From positions 1 through 64,000 of the forward strand of contig NTKK01000008.1 of assembly GCA_002457675.1 (NCBI GenBank): a stretch of DNA of 64,000 bases, in the 5' to 3' direction. Below the pieces are notes generated by a model. The model searched no databases, was not told the DNA's origin, and saw nothing but the letters and a program-made list of their open reading frames with translations. This DNA comes from Bacteroidetes bacterium MED-G17 (GTDB taxonomy: Bacteria; Bacteroidota; Bacteroidia; NS11-12g; UBA9320). Both the position numbers and the translations under genes were made by a program. This document shows positions 17,454 through 27,557 of this stretch, piece by piece. The first letter of the stretch is position 1, and every line of letters starts with the position of its first letter.

Positions 17454-19310
17454 TTGGTCAAATACACTGAAAATGAAATAAAATCACTTGATTGGAAGGA
17501 GCACATTCGCCTCAGACCTGGCATGTATATTGGCAAGTTGGGAAATGGCGACTCTCCTGACGATGGTGTTTATGTCTTAATCAAAGAAATTATTGACAAC
17601 TCCATAGACGAACACGTTATGGGGCACGGAAAAAAAATTGATATTAAAATTGAAAACACAAAAGTCTCAATACGAGATTACGGTCGTGGAATACCACTTG
17701 GCAAGGTAGTAGACTGCGTCTCTAAGATAAATACAGGCGGTAAATACGACAGCGCTGCATTCCAAAAATCTGTTGGCTTAAACGGAGTGGGAACCAAAGC
17801 AGTAAACGCCTTATCTACATATTTTACGGTCCACTCGTTTAGAGACGGTCAATCCAAAAAAGCAACTTTTTCGAAAGGTGAATTACAAAAAGATGAAGAC
17901 TTATTAAGTAAAGAACCCAATGGAACATTTATTGAGTTTATTGCAGATCACGAGATTTTTAAAAACTTTAAATTCATCAGTGAATACGTTGAATCTCAAC
18001 TATGGAATTATGCGTATTTGAATGCAGGATTGGCAATAAACTTCAATGGGAAAACACTTATTTCAAAAAATGGCTTATTGGATTTACTAGAAAAAAGAGC
18101 TCAACATAAACATTTGCGCTACCCCGCAATACATTTACAAGATGAGGACATTGAAATTGCCTTTAGCCACAATGACCACTACGGCGAAGATTATTTCTCT
18201 TTTGTCAACGGTCAATTCACCACCCAGGGCGGTACACATCTTTCTGCATTTAAAGAAGCTCTGGTAAGAACTGTTAGAGAACATTTCAACAAAAACTTTG
18301 ACCCAGCCGATGTAAGGCAAAGTATTATGGCCGCTGTAAGTATAAGGGTCATGGAACCTGTTTTTGAATCCCAAACAAAAACAAAACTAGGCAGTACAGA
18401 AATGGGAGGAGACAAACCAACCATTCGAACATTTTTAAACGACTTCTTTAAAAATAAACTTGATAATTTTTTGCATAGAAATCCTGAATTGTCCAAATCT
18501 CTTTTGCAGAGAATTCAACAATCTGAAAAAGAAAGAAAAGAGATAGCCGGTGTAAAAAAATTAGCCAAAGAGAAAGCTAAAAAAGCCAATCTTCACAACA
18601 AAAAATTGAGAGATTGTAGAGTTCATTTGGGTAATGAAAAAAATGAAAATCGTTATGAAAGCACTCTATTCATTACTGAAGGTGATTCGGCTAGTGGCTC
18701 CATTACAAAAGCACGAAGTGTCGAAACACAAGCTGTTTTCTCTTTAAAAGGCAAACCTCTTAATTGCTTTGGGCTGAAAAAGAGAACAGTATATGAAAAC
18801 GAAGAATTTAATTTACTACAACATGCCTTAAACATTGAAGAGAGTATCGAGAATTTACGTTATAACAAGATTGTAATTGCAACAGACGCAGATGTGGATG
18901 GCATGCATATTAGACTTTTAATGCTCACTTTTTTCTTGCAATTTTTCCCTGACGTTGTCAGAGATGGTCATTTGTACATTTTGGAAACACCGCTATTTCG
19001 AGTAAGAAATAAAAAAGAAACATTTTATTGTTATTCAGAAAAAGAACGAAAGAAAGCTATTGCTCAATGTTCAAAGGGCAACAATAGAGCAGAAATTACA
19101 CGATTTAAAGGTCTAGGAGAAATAAGCCCGGATGAATTCAAAGGTTTTATTGGTGAAGATATACGCCTAAGTCCAGTTATATTAGAAACCAATACTTCAA
19201 TTGAGGAATTGTTGTCGTATTTCATGGGCAAAAACACACCAGATAGACAAAAATTCATTATTGAAAATCTGAAAATTGAAAAAGACGAATTAGAAGAAGC
19301 AGCAGCCTAA
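17454..19310 (+). CDS. parE: DNA topoisomerase IV subunit B
   Basis: 618-aa type IIA topoisomerase ATPase subunit. The N-terminus [21 protein letters not shown] and the length match Bacteroidota ParE rather than GyrB. GHKL ATPase motifs: [13 protein letters not shown] and [13 protein letters not shown]. The TOPRIM domain has [10 protein letters not shown] and [12 protein letters not shown]. The start is TTG ([11 protein letters not shown]); the next ATG would cut the ATPase domain. ParC normally follows parE in this phylum, but here the next gene is on the other strand 9 bp away, so the A subunit must be elsewhere. Confidence 0.93.
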   Translation: MVKYTENEIKSLDWKEHIRLRPGMYIGKLGNGDSPDDGVYVLIKEIIDNSIDEHVMGHGKKIDIKIENTKVSIRDYGRGIPLGKVVDCVSKINTGGKYDSAAFQKSVGLNGVGTKAVNALSTYFTVHSFRDGQSKKATFSKGELQKDEDLLSKEPNGTFIEFIADHEIFKNFKFISEYVESQLWNYAYLNAGLAINFNGKTLISKNGLLDLLEKRAQHKHLRYPAIHLQDEDIEIAFSHNDHYGEDYFSFVNGQFTTQGGTHLSAFKEALVRTVREHFNKNFDPADVRQSIMAAVSIRVMEPVFESQTKTKLGSTEMGGDKPTIRTFLNDFFKNKLDNFLHRNPELSKSLLQRIQQSEKERKEIAGVKKLAKEKAKKANLHNKKLRDCRVHLGNEKNENRYESTLFITEGDSASGSITKARSVETQAVFSLKGKPLNCFGLKKRTVYENEEFNLLQHALNIEESIENLRYNKIVIATDADVDGMHIRLLMLTFFLQFFPDVVRDGHLYILETPLFRVRNKKETFYCYSEKERKKAIAQCSKGNNRAEITRFKGLGEISPDEFKGFIGEDIRLSPVILETNTSIEELLSYFMGKNTPDRQKFIIENLKIEKDELEEAAA

Positions 19311-19319
19311 CAACTTGCT

Positions 19320-20162
19320 CTATTTTTTGGTTTTTAAATAATCGTATAAAGTGTAAATAGGTTTTTTAACGACCTTACCCATATGAATACCTTTTTCACT
19401 CAACACGCTATTAAGTTCATCTTTAAAATAGTATGAAACAGAGCCTATAAAATGAACAGGCAATTCTTTATAGTTATCATAGCACGCAATGTGAAAAGTA
19501 CAAAACTGTTCAAAACCATTTTTTAATATTTCTTGTACATAATCTGACTTTTGAAAAAGTCCAAAAATTTTCATAAATGAGGCGAGATAAACATTCGGGT
19601 GTGGTTTAGAGTAAACACCTTCGAAAATAGATTCTTTTGTCAAAGCAAGTTCATCATTGAGATAAGAATAAATTTCTCTTGGCAACCTATTGTATAAAAA
19701 ATCTCTTAGCAATATTTTGCCAAAATATGTACCGCTTGCCTCGTCACCCAAGGTAAAACCTAGAGCAGGGACCTTTTCAATAGATTTCTTGCCATCCCAA
19801 TAAGTTGAATTAGACCCTGTACCAAGAATACAAGCAATGCCTTTTTTATTTGGCGTAACAGATAATGCTGCTCCTTCTAAGTCATGACCTACATGAATAC
19901 TTGCATGCTTAAAAACTTTTTCTAAGGCTTTATTAATTTCAATATTTCTTGTAGGGTTACTACAACCAGCGCCATAAAAAAAAACATAGTCGACTTTTGA
20001 AGCATTATCCACCAATAATTTGTTCTCTTCTAATTTGGCAGCAACAAATTCTTTTGAATGAAAAAATGGGTTAAAACCCATTGTCACTGCTTCTAGCTCA
20101 TCAACTTTATTAGATAAGATCCAATCGCATTTTGTTGAGCCACTATCTGCAACTACTAGCAC
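19320..20162 (-). CDS. BadF/BadG-type ATPase, N-acetylglucosamine kinase-like
   Basis: 280-aa protein of the ASKHA (actin/hexokinase) ATPase superfamily. Seen: phosphate-1 motif VADSGSTKCDWIL at the N-terminus, GHDLEGAALSV, phosphate-2 motif ACILGTGSNSTYWDG, and GFTLGDEASGTYFGK. These are the hallmarks of the BadF/BadG/BcrA/BcrD family including GlcNAc kinases. It probably phosphorylates an amino sugar in recycling or salvage. The start is GTG at 20162, 4 nt after an exact TAnnTTTG element. Confidence 0.8.
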   Translation of the reverse strand: MLVVADSGSTKCDWILSNKVDELEAVTMGFNPFFHSKEFVAAKLEENKLLVDNASKVDYVFFYGAGCSNPTRNIEINKALEKVFKHASIHVGHDLEGAALSVTPNKKGIACILGTGSNSTYWDGKKSIEKVPALGFTLGDEASGTYFGKILLRDFLYNRLPREIYSYLNDELALTKESIFEGVYSKPHPNVYLASFMKIFGLFQKSDYVQEILKNGFEQFCTFHIACYDNYKELPVHFIGSVSYYFKDELNSVLSEKGIHMGKVVKKPIYTLYDYLKTKK

Positions 20163-20166
20163 TATA

Positions 20167-20174
20167 CAAATTTA
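20167..20174 (-). promoter_or_regulatory. -7 promoter element of the BadF-like kinase gene
   Basis: Minus-strand TAAATTTG, exact, then TATA, then the GTG start. The arrangement is the same as at bioF (TAAATTTG, TTTA, GTG). Confidence 0.5.
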
Positions 20175-20196
20175 ATCATGCTTATGAGAACTAAAA

Positions 20197-21432
20197 TTAG
20201 TTTCTTAGAAGGTTCAGATAAAATTTTGGAGATTTTAATTTAGCACGTAGATCCACATCTTCGAACATACAAGTAATTGTGTGCCTTAATGTGGTATTTT
20301 TATTCGCTTTATTTACCACTAAATTAAATAGCCATGGAAATCTAACCAATTTTTGCATTATCCTACTTAATCGAAGCTCTGACCATAATTTTTGATACAC
20401 AAGTTGATCATAATGCTGCTTCAGAAAACTTTGAGCAAAATTTTTTGATTGAATAGCTAAATGGGCGCATTCAGCTGCCAACTTACCACTATTCAGTGCG
20501 TTACCAATGCCTTCCCCAGTGAATGGATCAATCAATGACGCAGCGTCACCGGTCAACAAAATACCGTCATCACTCAATGGTCGTTTTTTTGAACCAAGTG
20601 GCAGGCCCCATCCCAATATTTCTCCTTCTAAATTTGCCGACTTAAAACGTTCTTTAAATTGGGGTAAGGCTAAAACTTCCTGTAATTTTTGTTTTAGGTT
20701 TATCTTATCTTTACTTATTTGACTGCTTAGCATGCCTAAACCTATGTTTGCATAACCTTCCGCCATTGGAAATATCCAGAAATACCCCGGTAAAATATCT
20801 TTTACAAAGTGTAATTCAATAAATCCTTGCGGATCCAACCCACTTACGCCGTTGTAGTAGGCCCTTAGCCCTGCGCAAAAATGATCCTTTTCAATTTTAA
20901 AATTATGTGTTTTTCTTGCCCAATTTGATTGTGCACCTGCAGCACTGATTATAATTTTTGATTTAATTACACGCTGATTTGTTTGAATTTCCCATATATC
21001 ATTTTGTCTTTTTGCGCTTAATACTTCGGTATTTTCCATAAGCCTATTTTTCACTTTAGACGCCAAAAAAGTATCAAAGTCAATTCGTCTAGAAATAAAA
21101 CCAGGGGCTTGTTTATTTTGGTTACTATTTGTGCTAAAGGGCACTTTCAACACTTGTTTATTGGGAGCGCCAAAAATTACGCCGTTTGATGGAAGGAATT
21201 GCGCTGAGCGATGGTCGATTTCATTTAACCAAGTAGTGTTGGTTTTTCGAAAAAAATCAACAACCTTTCCGCTTAGGGCGTCACCACAAATCTTATCTCT
21301 TGGGAAACACTCTTTCTCCAAAAGCATGTGATCAACACCTAGTTTGCTTAAATGCATCGATGCAGCACATCCAGCAGGCCCTGCACCTACAATTACCACG
21401 TCTGTATTCTTCGATTGCAATTTATTTTTCAC
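20197..21432 (-). CDS. Geranylgeranyl reductase-type FAD-dependent oxidoreductase
   Basis: 411-aa flavoprotein. N-terminal dinucleotide-binding motif VVIVGAGPAGCAASMHLSKLG, CFPRDKICGDALSG, and the C-terminal FAD motif GILLTGDAASLIDPFTGEGIGNAL are typical of the geranylgeranyl reductase/FixC-like family acting on isoprenoid or lipid double bonds. The substrate is unknown, and no neighbouring isoprenoid genes guide it. The start is GTG, 5 bp after the stop of the FG-GAP protein gene on the same strand, so co-transcription is plausible. Confidence 0.8.
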   Translation of the reverse strand: MKNKLQSKNTDVVIVGAGPAGCAASMHLSKLGVDHMLLEKECFPRDKICGDALSGKVVDFFRKTNTTWLNEIDHRSAQFLPSNGVIFGAPNKQVLKVPFSTNSNQNKQAPGFISRRIDFDTFLASKVKNRLMENTEVLSAKRQNDIWEIQTNQRVIKSKIIISAAGAQSNWARKTHNFKIEKDHFCAGLRAYYNGVSGLDPQGFIELHFVKDILPGYFWIFPMAEGYANIGLGMLSSQISKDKINLKQKLQEVLALPQFKERFKSANLEGEILGWGLPLGSKKRPLSDDGILLTGDAASLIDPFTGEGIGNALNSGKLAAECAHLAIQSKNFAQSFLKQHYDQLVYQKLWSELRLSRIMQKLVRFPWLFNLVVNKANKNTTLRHTITCMFEDVDLRAKLKSPKFYLNLLRN

Positions 21433-21437
21433 TTATT

Positions 21438-23687
21438 TTACTGCGAATTAAGCACCAATTTCTTGAAGAAACTTTGGCCTCTGAAACTAAACTTAATCAA
21501 GTAAACACCAGTTTGCAGGGAAGGTAATGTTATCTTATTCTGATAAAAATCTGATTCATATACTTTTCTTCCTATGATGGAATAAATTGTATAGCTTTTT
21601 TGGATATCTTCAGGCAATCCTCGAATAAAAATCTCACCATTACTTGGATTTGGGAACAACTCAATGTGGTTGTCATTGAAAGCAGTATTTATGCCTATTG
21701 TATCGTTTTTGCAAAATCCTAAGTAAACATATAAACCTCCTCTTGCATGACCCACCAACATATCCATACATCCATCATTGTTTATATCTCCCAATACTGG
21801 ATGAGAATTCCAACCAAAATCAAATTTGATTGAATCTGAATCGGATGAAAAATAAACTTGACCAGTATCAGTAAAAATTGCCCCAGAAGCCGCGCCGCTT
21901 AAGAAATAAATTTGTTCCTCATCTTTGGCCAAAGTAGGACATGAATAACCGTCTTGCGCAAAACCTGGGGGATTTACGTCTGATCTATATTCATTTACAA
22001 ACAAGCCAAAAATGCTATCTTCCGACAACTCAAACTTTGACAGTTCTTTCGATCCAATATTTTCATAATAGTTGATATTACCTTCATATTCGCCAATGAA
22101 TAAATCTAATAATCCATCTTCATTATAATCAAATAGGGTTGGTGCAGAAGCAGCGCCTATGTCGATACCCTTCCAAAGCGTATCTTTCAATACAAAATTT
22201 GCTTGTAATGAATCCCCTACATTTTCGAAATACCACAGATCGCCTTGCTTTCTACCTATTATCATATCCTTATCTCCATCGTCGTCAATATCTCCAAATG
22301 AAGGGGCTACTTTTTGCAGATTATATGTTGAGAGTTCTCCAAAATTTTCATCTTCAATTTTGAATTTTATATTCTGCTTGTCAGAAACGTTTATTAAAAG
22401 AGCAAGTCTATCGCTACTATCTTTTGTAATTCCGTAATCACCATTACTTGCCACAACAATGTCTAAATCACCATCAGTATCTATATCAACCAACGTTGGC
22501 TTTGAAAAACCTCCAAGATCAAAAATCATATCCGTCAAGAACGGAATCGATTTTGACAATTCAAAGGCGTTTTTCTTGCTATTAGGGAAACAAATAACTT
22601 GATCTCTTTCATGAAAGACACCTGAGCTTTTATCTGATAGATTTACGGTAACAACCAAGTCTTTTGTTTCATTCCCATCAATATCAATTAGATATGCTGC
22701 AGGAAATGTCTCTATATCAGCTCGATCGTCGGAGGATGGGAATGATGTGTCGTAAGAAATCATAGAGTCTACATCCAAAGCAAAATCTGATTTCCCATTT
22801 TCTAGATAAATAAGGTTGCTAAACCCAGCGTTTCCAAGCAGAAGATCCATATCTCCATCAGAGTCATAGTCTAAAGTAAGGAGAGAACTTCCACCTATAT
22901 GTTTTTTATATCGGTAAACAGTTCCCGGGCAAAACATGCCTCTTTGCAAGTTAATAGCATTTGTGGTAGAACCTTCCTCAAAATTACCCCAACAATCGTC
23001 TGGAAGTTCAAAACTCAATTTTTCTAAACTAAGTTGATTCTCGATGACATTATTTAAAAAATATTGAATGCCCTGGCCAAAAGTATTTAATGCCAATATA
23101 TCAATATCACCATCATTGTCTAAATCTGATATACTAGGAATATTTAGCTTTCCTACTTCTATCCCATTTGAATCAAGTGGTGGTGGGTAAAAATTGTATG
23201 CCTGAATATTGCCGTCTGCAAGTTTAAATTTAGCTTTTTCACCAAAGGCACTGATATTTTTGTAAACACCCATTGAAAAAATTGATTTAAAAAATAAATC
23301 TTTTTTCCCATCACCATTATAATCTTTAAACAAAGCAAAGCCCTCTTTTACCTTAGGTAAATAGGTCAAATACTGGGGCGCGTATTCCCATTGGTTCTGT
23401 TCCCGTAAGTAACCAGTAAAACAACTACAAGTTCTGTCGTACACAACCAAATCATCGGTACCATCATTATTTAAATCTAAGTGCGAAAATTGTGGTTGAT
23501 TCATCCCACCGGCAAAAGCATGTTTCAATACTTTACCATCACGGGTTATAATTTGAACCCTTTGTGATGATTCTAATAGTTGAAGTCGGGTTTGGGCGTA
23601 CAAATCGTTCCAAAAAGTAGCCACTATAAGAACAAGTATGCATCTAATCGGATAAAATGTTTTCAATTTTGATTTCTTTTGTTTCAT
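21438..23687 (-). CDS. Secreted FG-GAP/VCBS repeat protein with T9SS type A sorting domain
   Basis: 749-aa extracellular protein. A signal peptide at the N-terminus (IRCILVLIVATFWNDLYAQ) is followed by at least nine calcium-binding-like repeats of the form D-N/D-x-D-G-x-x-D (for example DLNNDGTDDLVVYD, DYNGDGKKDLFF, DIDTDGDLDIVV, DINNDGCMDMLVG), an integrin-type beta-propeller. The C-terminus FPNPSNGEIFIRGL ... GVYLIKFSF is a type A sorting domain. Likely a surface or released binding protein; the ligand is unknown. Its ATG lies only 3 bp from the ATG of the divergent murF. Confidence 0.88.
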   Translation of the reverse strand: MKQKKSKLKTFYPIRCILVLIVATFWNDLYAQTRLQLLESSQRVQIITRDGKVLKHAFAGGMNQPQFSHLDLNNDGTDDLVVYDRTCSCFTGYLREQNQWEYAPQYLTYLPKVKEGFALFKDYNGDGKKDLFFKSIFSMGVYKNISAFGEKAKFKLADGNIQAYNFYPPPLDSNGIEVGKLNIPSISDLDNDGDIDILALNTFGQGIQYFLNNVIENQLSLEKLSFELPDDCWGNFEEGSTTNAINLQRGMFCPGTVYRYKKHIGGSSLLTLDYDSDGDMDLLLGNAGFSNLIYLENGKSDFALDVDSMISYDTSFPSSDDRADIETFPAAYLIDIDGNETKDLVVTVNLSDKSSGVFHERDQVICFPNSKKNAFELSKSIPFLTDMIFDLGGFSKPTLVDIDTDGDLDIVVASNGDYGITKDSSDRLALLINVSDKQNIKFKIEDENFGELSTYNLQKVAPSFGDIDDDGDKDMIIGRKQGDLWYFENVGDSLQANFVLKDTLWKGIDIGAASAPTLFDYNEDGLLDLFIGEYEGNINYYENIGSKELSKFELSEDSIFGLFVNEYRSDVNPPGFAQDGYSCPTLAKDEEQIYFLSGAASGAIFTDTGQVYFSSDSDSIKFDFGWNSHPVLGDINNDGCMDMLVGHARGGLYVYLGFCKNDTIGINTAFNDNHIELFPNPSNGEIFIRGLPEDIQKSYTIYSIIGRKVYESDFYQNKITLPSLQTGVYLIKFSFRGQSFFKKLVLNSQ

Positions 23688-23690
23688 TGA

Positions 23691-24950
23691 ATGTCTAAGG
23701 AGTTCTTATATAAATATTTACAACAAGGAAAGGGTAAAGTTACAACAGACTCAAGAAAAATTCAAAAAGGTGATGTTTTTTTTGCTTTAAAGGGTGATAA
23801 TTTCAATGGAAATCTCTTTGCAAAAGATGCCTTGGAGAAGGGCTGCTCAATGGTAGTAATTGATGAGGATATTCTTCCAAAATCAAAGCATGTTTTGCGC
23901 GTAGAAAACGTCCTAAGCTTTTTACAAGAAATCGCAATATTACATAGAAACAGTTTTAACATTCCTGTTATAGCAATTGGAGGCAGCAACGGAAAAACAA
24001 CAACAAAAGAGTTATTATTTTATGTTCTTGCAAGGAAATTTAGGGTTCACAAAACCCCGGGAAATTTCAATAACCACATCGGTGTTCCATTAAGCATTCT
24101 TGGGATAAATAAAGATACAGAAATAGCTATTATTGAGTTGGGCACAAATTCTTTGGGAGAAATTGCTCAATTGTGCCAAATTGCCCAACCAAACTTTGGC
24201 TTAATTACAAATATTGGCAAAGAACATCTTGAGGGTTTTGGCTCTCTAGAAAATATTGCAAAAGAAGAAAGCGAGTTGTTTTTGTGGCTACATAAAAATG
24301 GAGGAACTGCATTTGTCAATGGAAATGATGAGTGGCTTATGAGAATGAGCAGAAGCTTGACAAATCGCATAGTTTTCCCTGAGGAATACACATGGACCAT
24401 TCAAAACAAAAAACTAATGCCCAAAATTGAATTTACTTTAAATGGCATTTCTTTTTTTAGCGATCTTATGGGTGATTACAACTTTCAAAACATTCAATTT
24501 GCCCTTGGTGTAGGACATTATTTCAAGATAGAATTAGAAGAAATACAGAAAGGTATAGCAGAGTATATACCAAAAAACCAAAGATCACAATGGGTAAAGT
24601 GGCGAAATAACGATGTGCTACTCGATTGTTATAATGCAAATCCAAGTAGTATGGAACTTGCGGTACATAATTTTTCCCAATTACATGGAAACAAAATATT
24701 GATTTTGGGGGATATGTTTGAGCTAGGAAAAGAAGAAATAAGTGAACATCAAAAGATCATTGATCTATGTGAAAAATTAGATTTTAAAAATGTTTCCTTG
24801 GTAGGCACCCGTTTTGGAAAATGTAAGCACAACTATCGTCATTATCCTAAAACGGAGATGGTAAAACTTTTAGAAATGAATACTTCAAGCTCTTTTATTC
24901 TAGTAAAAGGAAGCCGAGGGATGAAGCTAGAATCTTTATTTTCCAGCTAA
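23691..24950 (+). CDS. murF: UDP-N-acetylmuramoyl-tripeptide--D-alanyl-D-alanine ligase
   Basis: 419-aa Mur ligase that adds D-Ala-D-Ala to the peptidoglycan precursor. Seen: N-terminal VTTDSRKIQKGDVFFALKGDNFNGN, ATP-binding GGSNGKTTTKELL near residue 101, NFNNHIGVPLSILG, NWELG-equivalent IIELGTNSLGEI, and DCYNANPSSMELAV. The usual neighbours of the dcw cluster are absent; murF is often separate in Bacteroidota. Divergent start 3 bp from the upstream gene. The stop interlocks with the opposing GNAT gene (4-bp overlap). Confidence 0.96.
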   Translation: MSKEFLYKYLQQGKGKVTTDSRKIQKGDVFFALKGDNFNGNLFAKDALEKGCSMVVIDEDILPKSKHVLRVENVLSFLQEIAILHRNSFNIPVIAIGGSNGKTTTKELLFYVLARKFRVHKTPGNFNNHIGVPLSILGINKDTEIAIIELGTNSLGEIAQLCQIAQPNFGLITNIGKEHLEGFGSLENIAKEESELFLWLHKNGGTAFVNGNDEWLMRMSRSLTNRIVFPEEYTWTIQNKKLMPKIEFTLNGISFFSDLMGDYNFQNIQFALGVGHYFKIELEEIQKGIAEYIPKNQRSQWVKWRNNDVLLDCYNANPSSMELAVHNFSQLHGNKILILGDMFELGKEEISEHQKIIDLCEKLDFKNVSLVGTRFGKCKHNYRHYPKTEMVKLLEMNTSSSFILVKGSRGMKLESLFSS

Positions 24951-26059
24951 AGTTGTTTCTGTAAGGTAAAATGTGTTTTGGTATTTTGTACACCAAGTTT
25001 TTGGAAAAGTTTAAGCATTCTTGGATTAAAATCACCTACCCAAGCCAACTCAGTTGATTTAATATGGGGATCTCTTTTTAAATTCTCATACTGACGGTAT
25101 ATCAAAGCATAGGCTATCCCCTTACCTTGATATTCTGGGACTACCCCAAATATGATTCCCCGAATTCTGTCAACATGAATTTTATTTTTATGCCATAAAA
25201 ATTTCAGCTTCCCAAGCAAATTAAGGTTCCCATTTACTTTTTTGAAAATTTGATTCACATCAATTACGGATAAATAAAATCCCACAGGAATACTATTTAC
25301 ATAAGCAAATAGTAAGACATCTTCCCTAATTATTGATTTTAAAGCGTGGAATAATGAATGAACCCTTTTTACCGAAAGTGGTACATAATGTTTATGCTCT
25401 TTCCATGCATCGTTATAAATTTTATGGAAGTCCTGTACAAAATCATCCAATGCACTTTTTTTGAAGGATTTAATCTCTAAACCTTCTATTTTATAGGCTT
25501 TTTCAGCTATTTTTTTAAACTTATCTCCATCAAAATTCTCGATATGAAGTTCACTGGTATTTTGTTCTATTATCTTTTTATATCCTAACTTTTCAAAAAA
25601 GGGGATATAATAGGGCGGATTGTAATTTTCTTGGTAACTTGGTCTTTTGAATCCTTTGACCATTAAACCCCAAAACTTATCTCTTTCCCCAAAATTTACT
25701 ATACCTTGAACTTTTGTTTTTCCTTTATCCTTAATCCAATTCTCCGCCTTGTCTAAAAGCTTCTTTGCGTAGTCTACATTGTCAAGACATTCAAAAAAAC
25801 CTATTCCACCATAATCTCTGTCCTCCCATACAAATGCTGAAATTCTTCCGATAGGCTCATTTTTTTTTGTTAAAATCCACCTAGCAGCATCGCCCTTTGA
25901 GAATTGTAAATTTTTCTTTGGATCAAAAATTTGCTCAATATCTTGTTTGATGTGCGGGATCCACTGCTCGTCATTTTTATATATCTTATATGGTACCTTG
26001 TGAAAATCAGCTATTTGACGCCTACTAACTACCTTAACCAATTTAATAATTTCATTCAT
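24947..26059 (-). CDS. GNAT-fold acyltransferase-like protein
   Basis: 370-aa protein. The C-terminal half has acetyl-CoA-binding GNAT features (GIIFGVVPEYQGKGIAYALIYRQYENL, with the Q/R-x-x-G-x-G/A motif) and the N-terminal half resembles a second, degenerate GNAT fold (ARWILTKKNEPIGRISAFVWE). Conserved as an uncharacterised protein in Bacteroidota, where a role in lipid or peptide acylation is only guessed. Substrate unknown. Monocistronic with respect to its neighbours, convergent with murF by a 4-bp overlap. Confidence 0.68.
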   Translation of the reverse strand: MNEIIKLVKVVSRRQIADFHKVPYKIYKNDEQWIPHIKQDIEQIFDPKKNLQFSKGDAARWILTKKNEPIGRISAFVWEDRDYGGIGFFECLDNVDYAKKLLDKAENWIKDKGKTKVQGIVNFGERDKFWGLMVKGFKRPSYQENYNPPYYIPFFEKLGYKKIIEQNTSELHIENFDGDKFKKIAEKAYKIEGLEIKSFKKSALDDFVQDFHKIYNDAWKEHKHYVPLSVKRVHSLFHALKSIIREDVLLFAYVNSIPVGFYLSVIDVNQIFKKVNGNLNLLGKLKFLWHKNKIHVDRIRGIIFGVVPEYQGKGIAYALIYRQYENLKRDPHIKSTELAWVGDFNPRMLKLFQKLGVQNTKTHFTLQKQL

Positions 26060-26089
26060 CTCAAACTGTTACTTAAATAAACGAAACAA

Positions 26090-26123
26090 TTGTCATTCAT
26101 TTTGTTCTGCTTAAATAACTTTG
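26090..26123 (+). promoter_or_regulatory. Promoter of the membrane-fusion adaptor gene
   Basis: TTG at 26090-26092, 23-bp spacer, TAACTTTG (exact) at 26116-26123. The start would be near 26129, giving a leader of about 62 nt before the ATG at 26191, in contrast with the leaderless type seen elsewhere. Confidence 0.45.
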
Positions 26124-26190
26124 CCCACAAAGATGAACTTTAAGTAATATAAATTTTAATTTTTATTTCTTTCAACTTAACATAAACAAA

Positions 26191-27276
26191 ATGAAAAATC
26201 TTTTACGAATTGTACTAATTATACTATTAACTGGACTTTTTGCTTGGACTTTGTTTTATTTAAATCAAAAATCTAAACAAAAACCAATTACATATAGTGT
26301 AATCAAAGCTTCATATCAAAACATCATAAAAAAAACGGTTGCCACTGGAAAAGTTCAACCTGAAAATGAAATTGAAATAAAACCAAATGTTTCGGGAATA
26401 ATTGATCAACTTTATGTTGAACCAGGAGATCGAGTAAATATTGGTGATTTAATCGCCAGAATAAAAATTATTCCCAATGTAGCAAGTCTAAACAACGCTA
26501 AAAACCGATTAAACCAAGCCAAAATTTCTTTAGGAAACAGCAAAAGACAATTAGATAGAACCACCAAACTCTTTCGGGATAAGGTAATTTCACAACAACA
26601 ATTTGAACAGGACGAACTTGCCTATCAACGAGCCAAACAAGAATTAGAAGCGGCTCAAAACTCACTACAAATTATTGAAAAAGGGAGCGCTTCGAAACTA
26701 GGAAAATCTAATAATACCTTGATTAAAAGTACTATTGCAGGAATGGTTTTGGATGTCCCAGTCGAAAAGGGGAATTCAGTTATTGAAGCCAACAACTTCA
26801 ACCCTGGCACAACTATCGCTTTTATTGCAGATATGGGGGAAATGATTTTTGATGGGAAAGTTGACGAAAGTGAAGTAGGCAAATTGAAAATTGGCATGAA
26901 TATTCTTCTTAACATTGGGGCAATTGAAAACGAAACTTTTAAAGGAAATTTAAAATACATCGCTCCAAAAGGTTTGTTGGATCAAGGTGCAGTACAGTTC
27001 CAAGTAAAAGCATCTATAGAGCAGAAAAAGAAACTTTTTATTAGATCAGGATACAGCGCCAATGCAGATATTGTTTTAGAAAAAAAAGACAACATTTTGG
27101 CCATTCCTGAACGGATATTACACTTTGAAGGAGAAAAAATCTATGTTTTTGTGGAAACCAGCGAGCAAAATTTTGAAAAAAGAGAAATTCAACTTGGCTT
27201 AAGTGACGGAATTAAAGTAGAAGTTGTTAGCGGAATAGATGACCAAACAAAACTCAGAGCCAACCCTATTCCCTAG
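26191..27276 (+). CDS. HlyD/MacA-type periplasmic adaptor (membrane fusion protein)
   Basis: 361-aa adaptor of efflux or export systems. N-terminal membrane anchor (LLRIVLIILLTGLFAWTLFYL), then a lipoyl half (GKVQPENEIEIKPNVSGIIDQLYVEPGDRV), a coiled-coil hairpin about 90-160, the second lipoyl half (STIAGMVLDVPVEKGNSV), and beta-barrel and proximal domains. It should bridge an inner-membrane pump and an outer-membrane TolC-like channel. No pump or channel gene follows; the next gene is on the other strand and overlaps by 4 bp. The LolD/MacB-type ATPase at 30753 is a possible but unproven partner. Confidence 0.85.
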   Translation: MKNLLRIVLIILLTGLFAWTLFYLNQKSKQKPITYSVIKASYQNIIKKTVATGKVQPENEIEIKPNVSGIIDQLYVEPGDRVNIGDLIARIKIIPNVASLNNAKNRLNQAKISLGNSKRQLDRTTKLFRDKVISQQQFEQDELAYQRAKQELEAAQNSLQIIEKGSASKLGKSNNTLIKSTIAGMVLDVPVEKGNSVIEANNFNPGTTIAFIADMGEMIFDGKVDESEVGKLKIGMNILLNIGAIENETFKGNLKYIAPKGLLDQGAVQFQVKASIEQKKKLFIRSGYSANADIVLEKKDNILAIPERILHFEGEKIYVFVETSEQNFEKREIQLGLSDGIKVEVVSGIDDQTKLRANPIP

Positions 27277-27557
27277 CGTTTAGAAATTTTGTTTTGACTA
27301 ATTGTTCTCTGCGACTTACTCTTAAATCTGTTGTCTGATTTTTGAATAAACAAAGCATGTTTGGTTTTCCTTCCTTGAACGCGTCTTCTCCACATTTTAA
27401 AGCTACTTCTTTTCATTTCACTTCTCATTATCTCTATTACCTCTTGCTCTTTTAAACCAAATTGTAGTTTTATCGCATCAAAAGGCGTACGATCTTCCCA
27501 AGCCATTTCTACAATTCGGTCAATATCTTGTGTACTAATATTTTTATGCTTTTTCAT
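27273..27557 (-). CDS. TIGR03643/DUF2805 family small protein
   Basis: 94-aa basic protein. ISTQDIDRIVEMAWEDRTPFDAI ... FGLKEQEVIEIMRSEMKRSSFKMWRRRVQGRKTKH matches the conserved small family TIGR03643 of unknown function. The helix-turn-helix-like pattern hints at nucleic-acid binding, which is inference. The gene starts inside the 3' end of the 27544-27942 gene (14-bp overlap), so both are one transcription unit. Confidence 0.8.
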   Translation of the reverse strand: MKKHKNISTQDIDRIVEMAWEDRTPFDAIKLQFGLKEQEVIEIMRSEMKRSSFKMWRRRVQGRKTKHALFIQKSDNRFKSKSQRTISQNKISKR

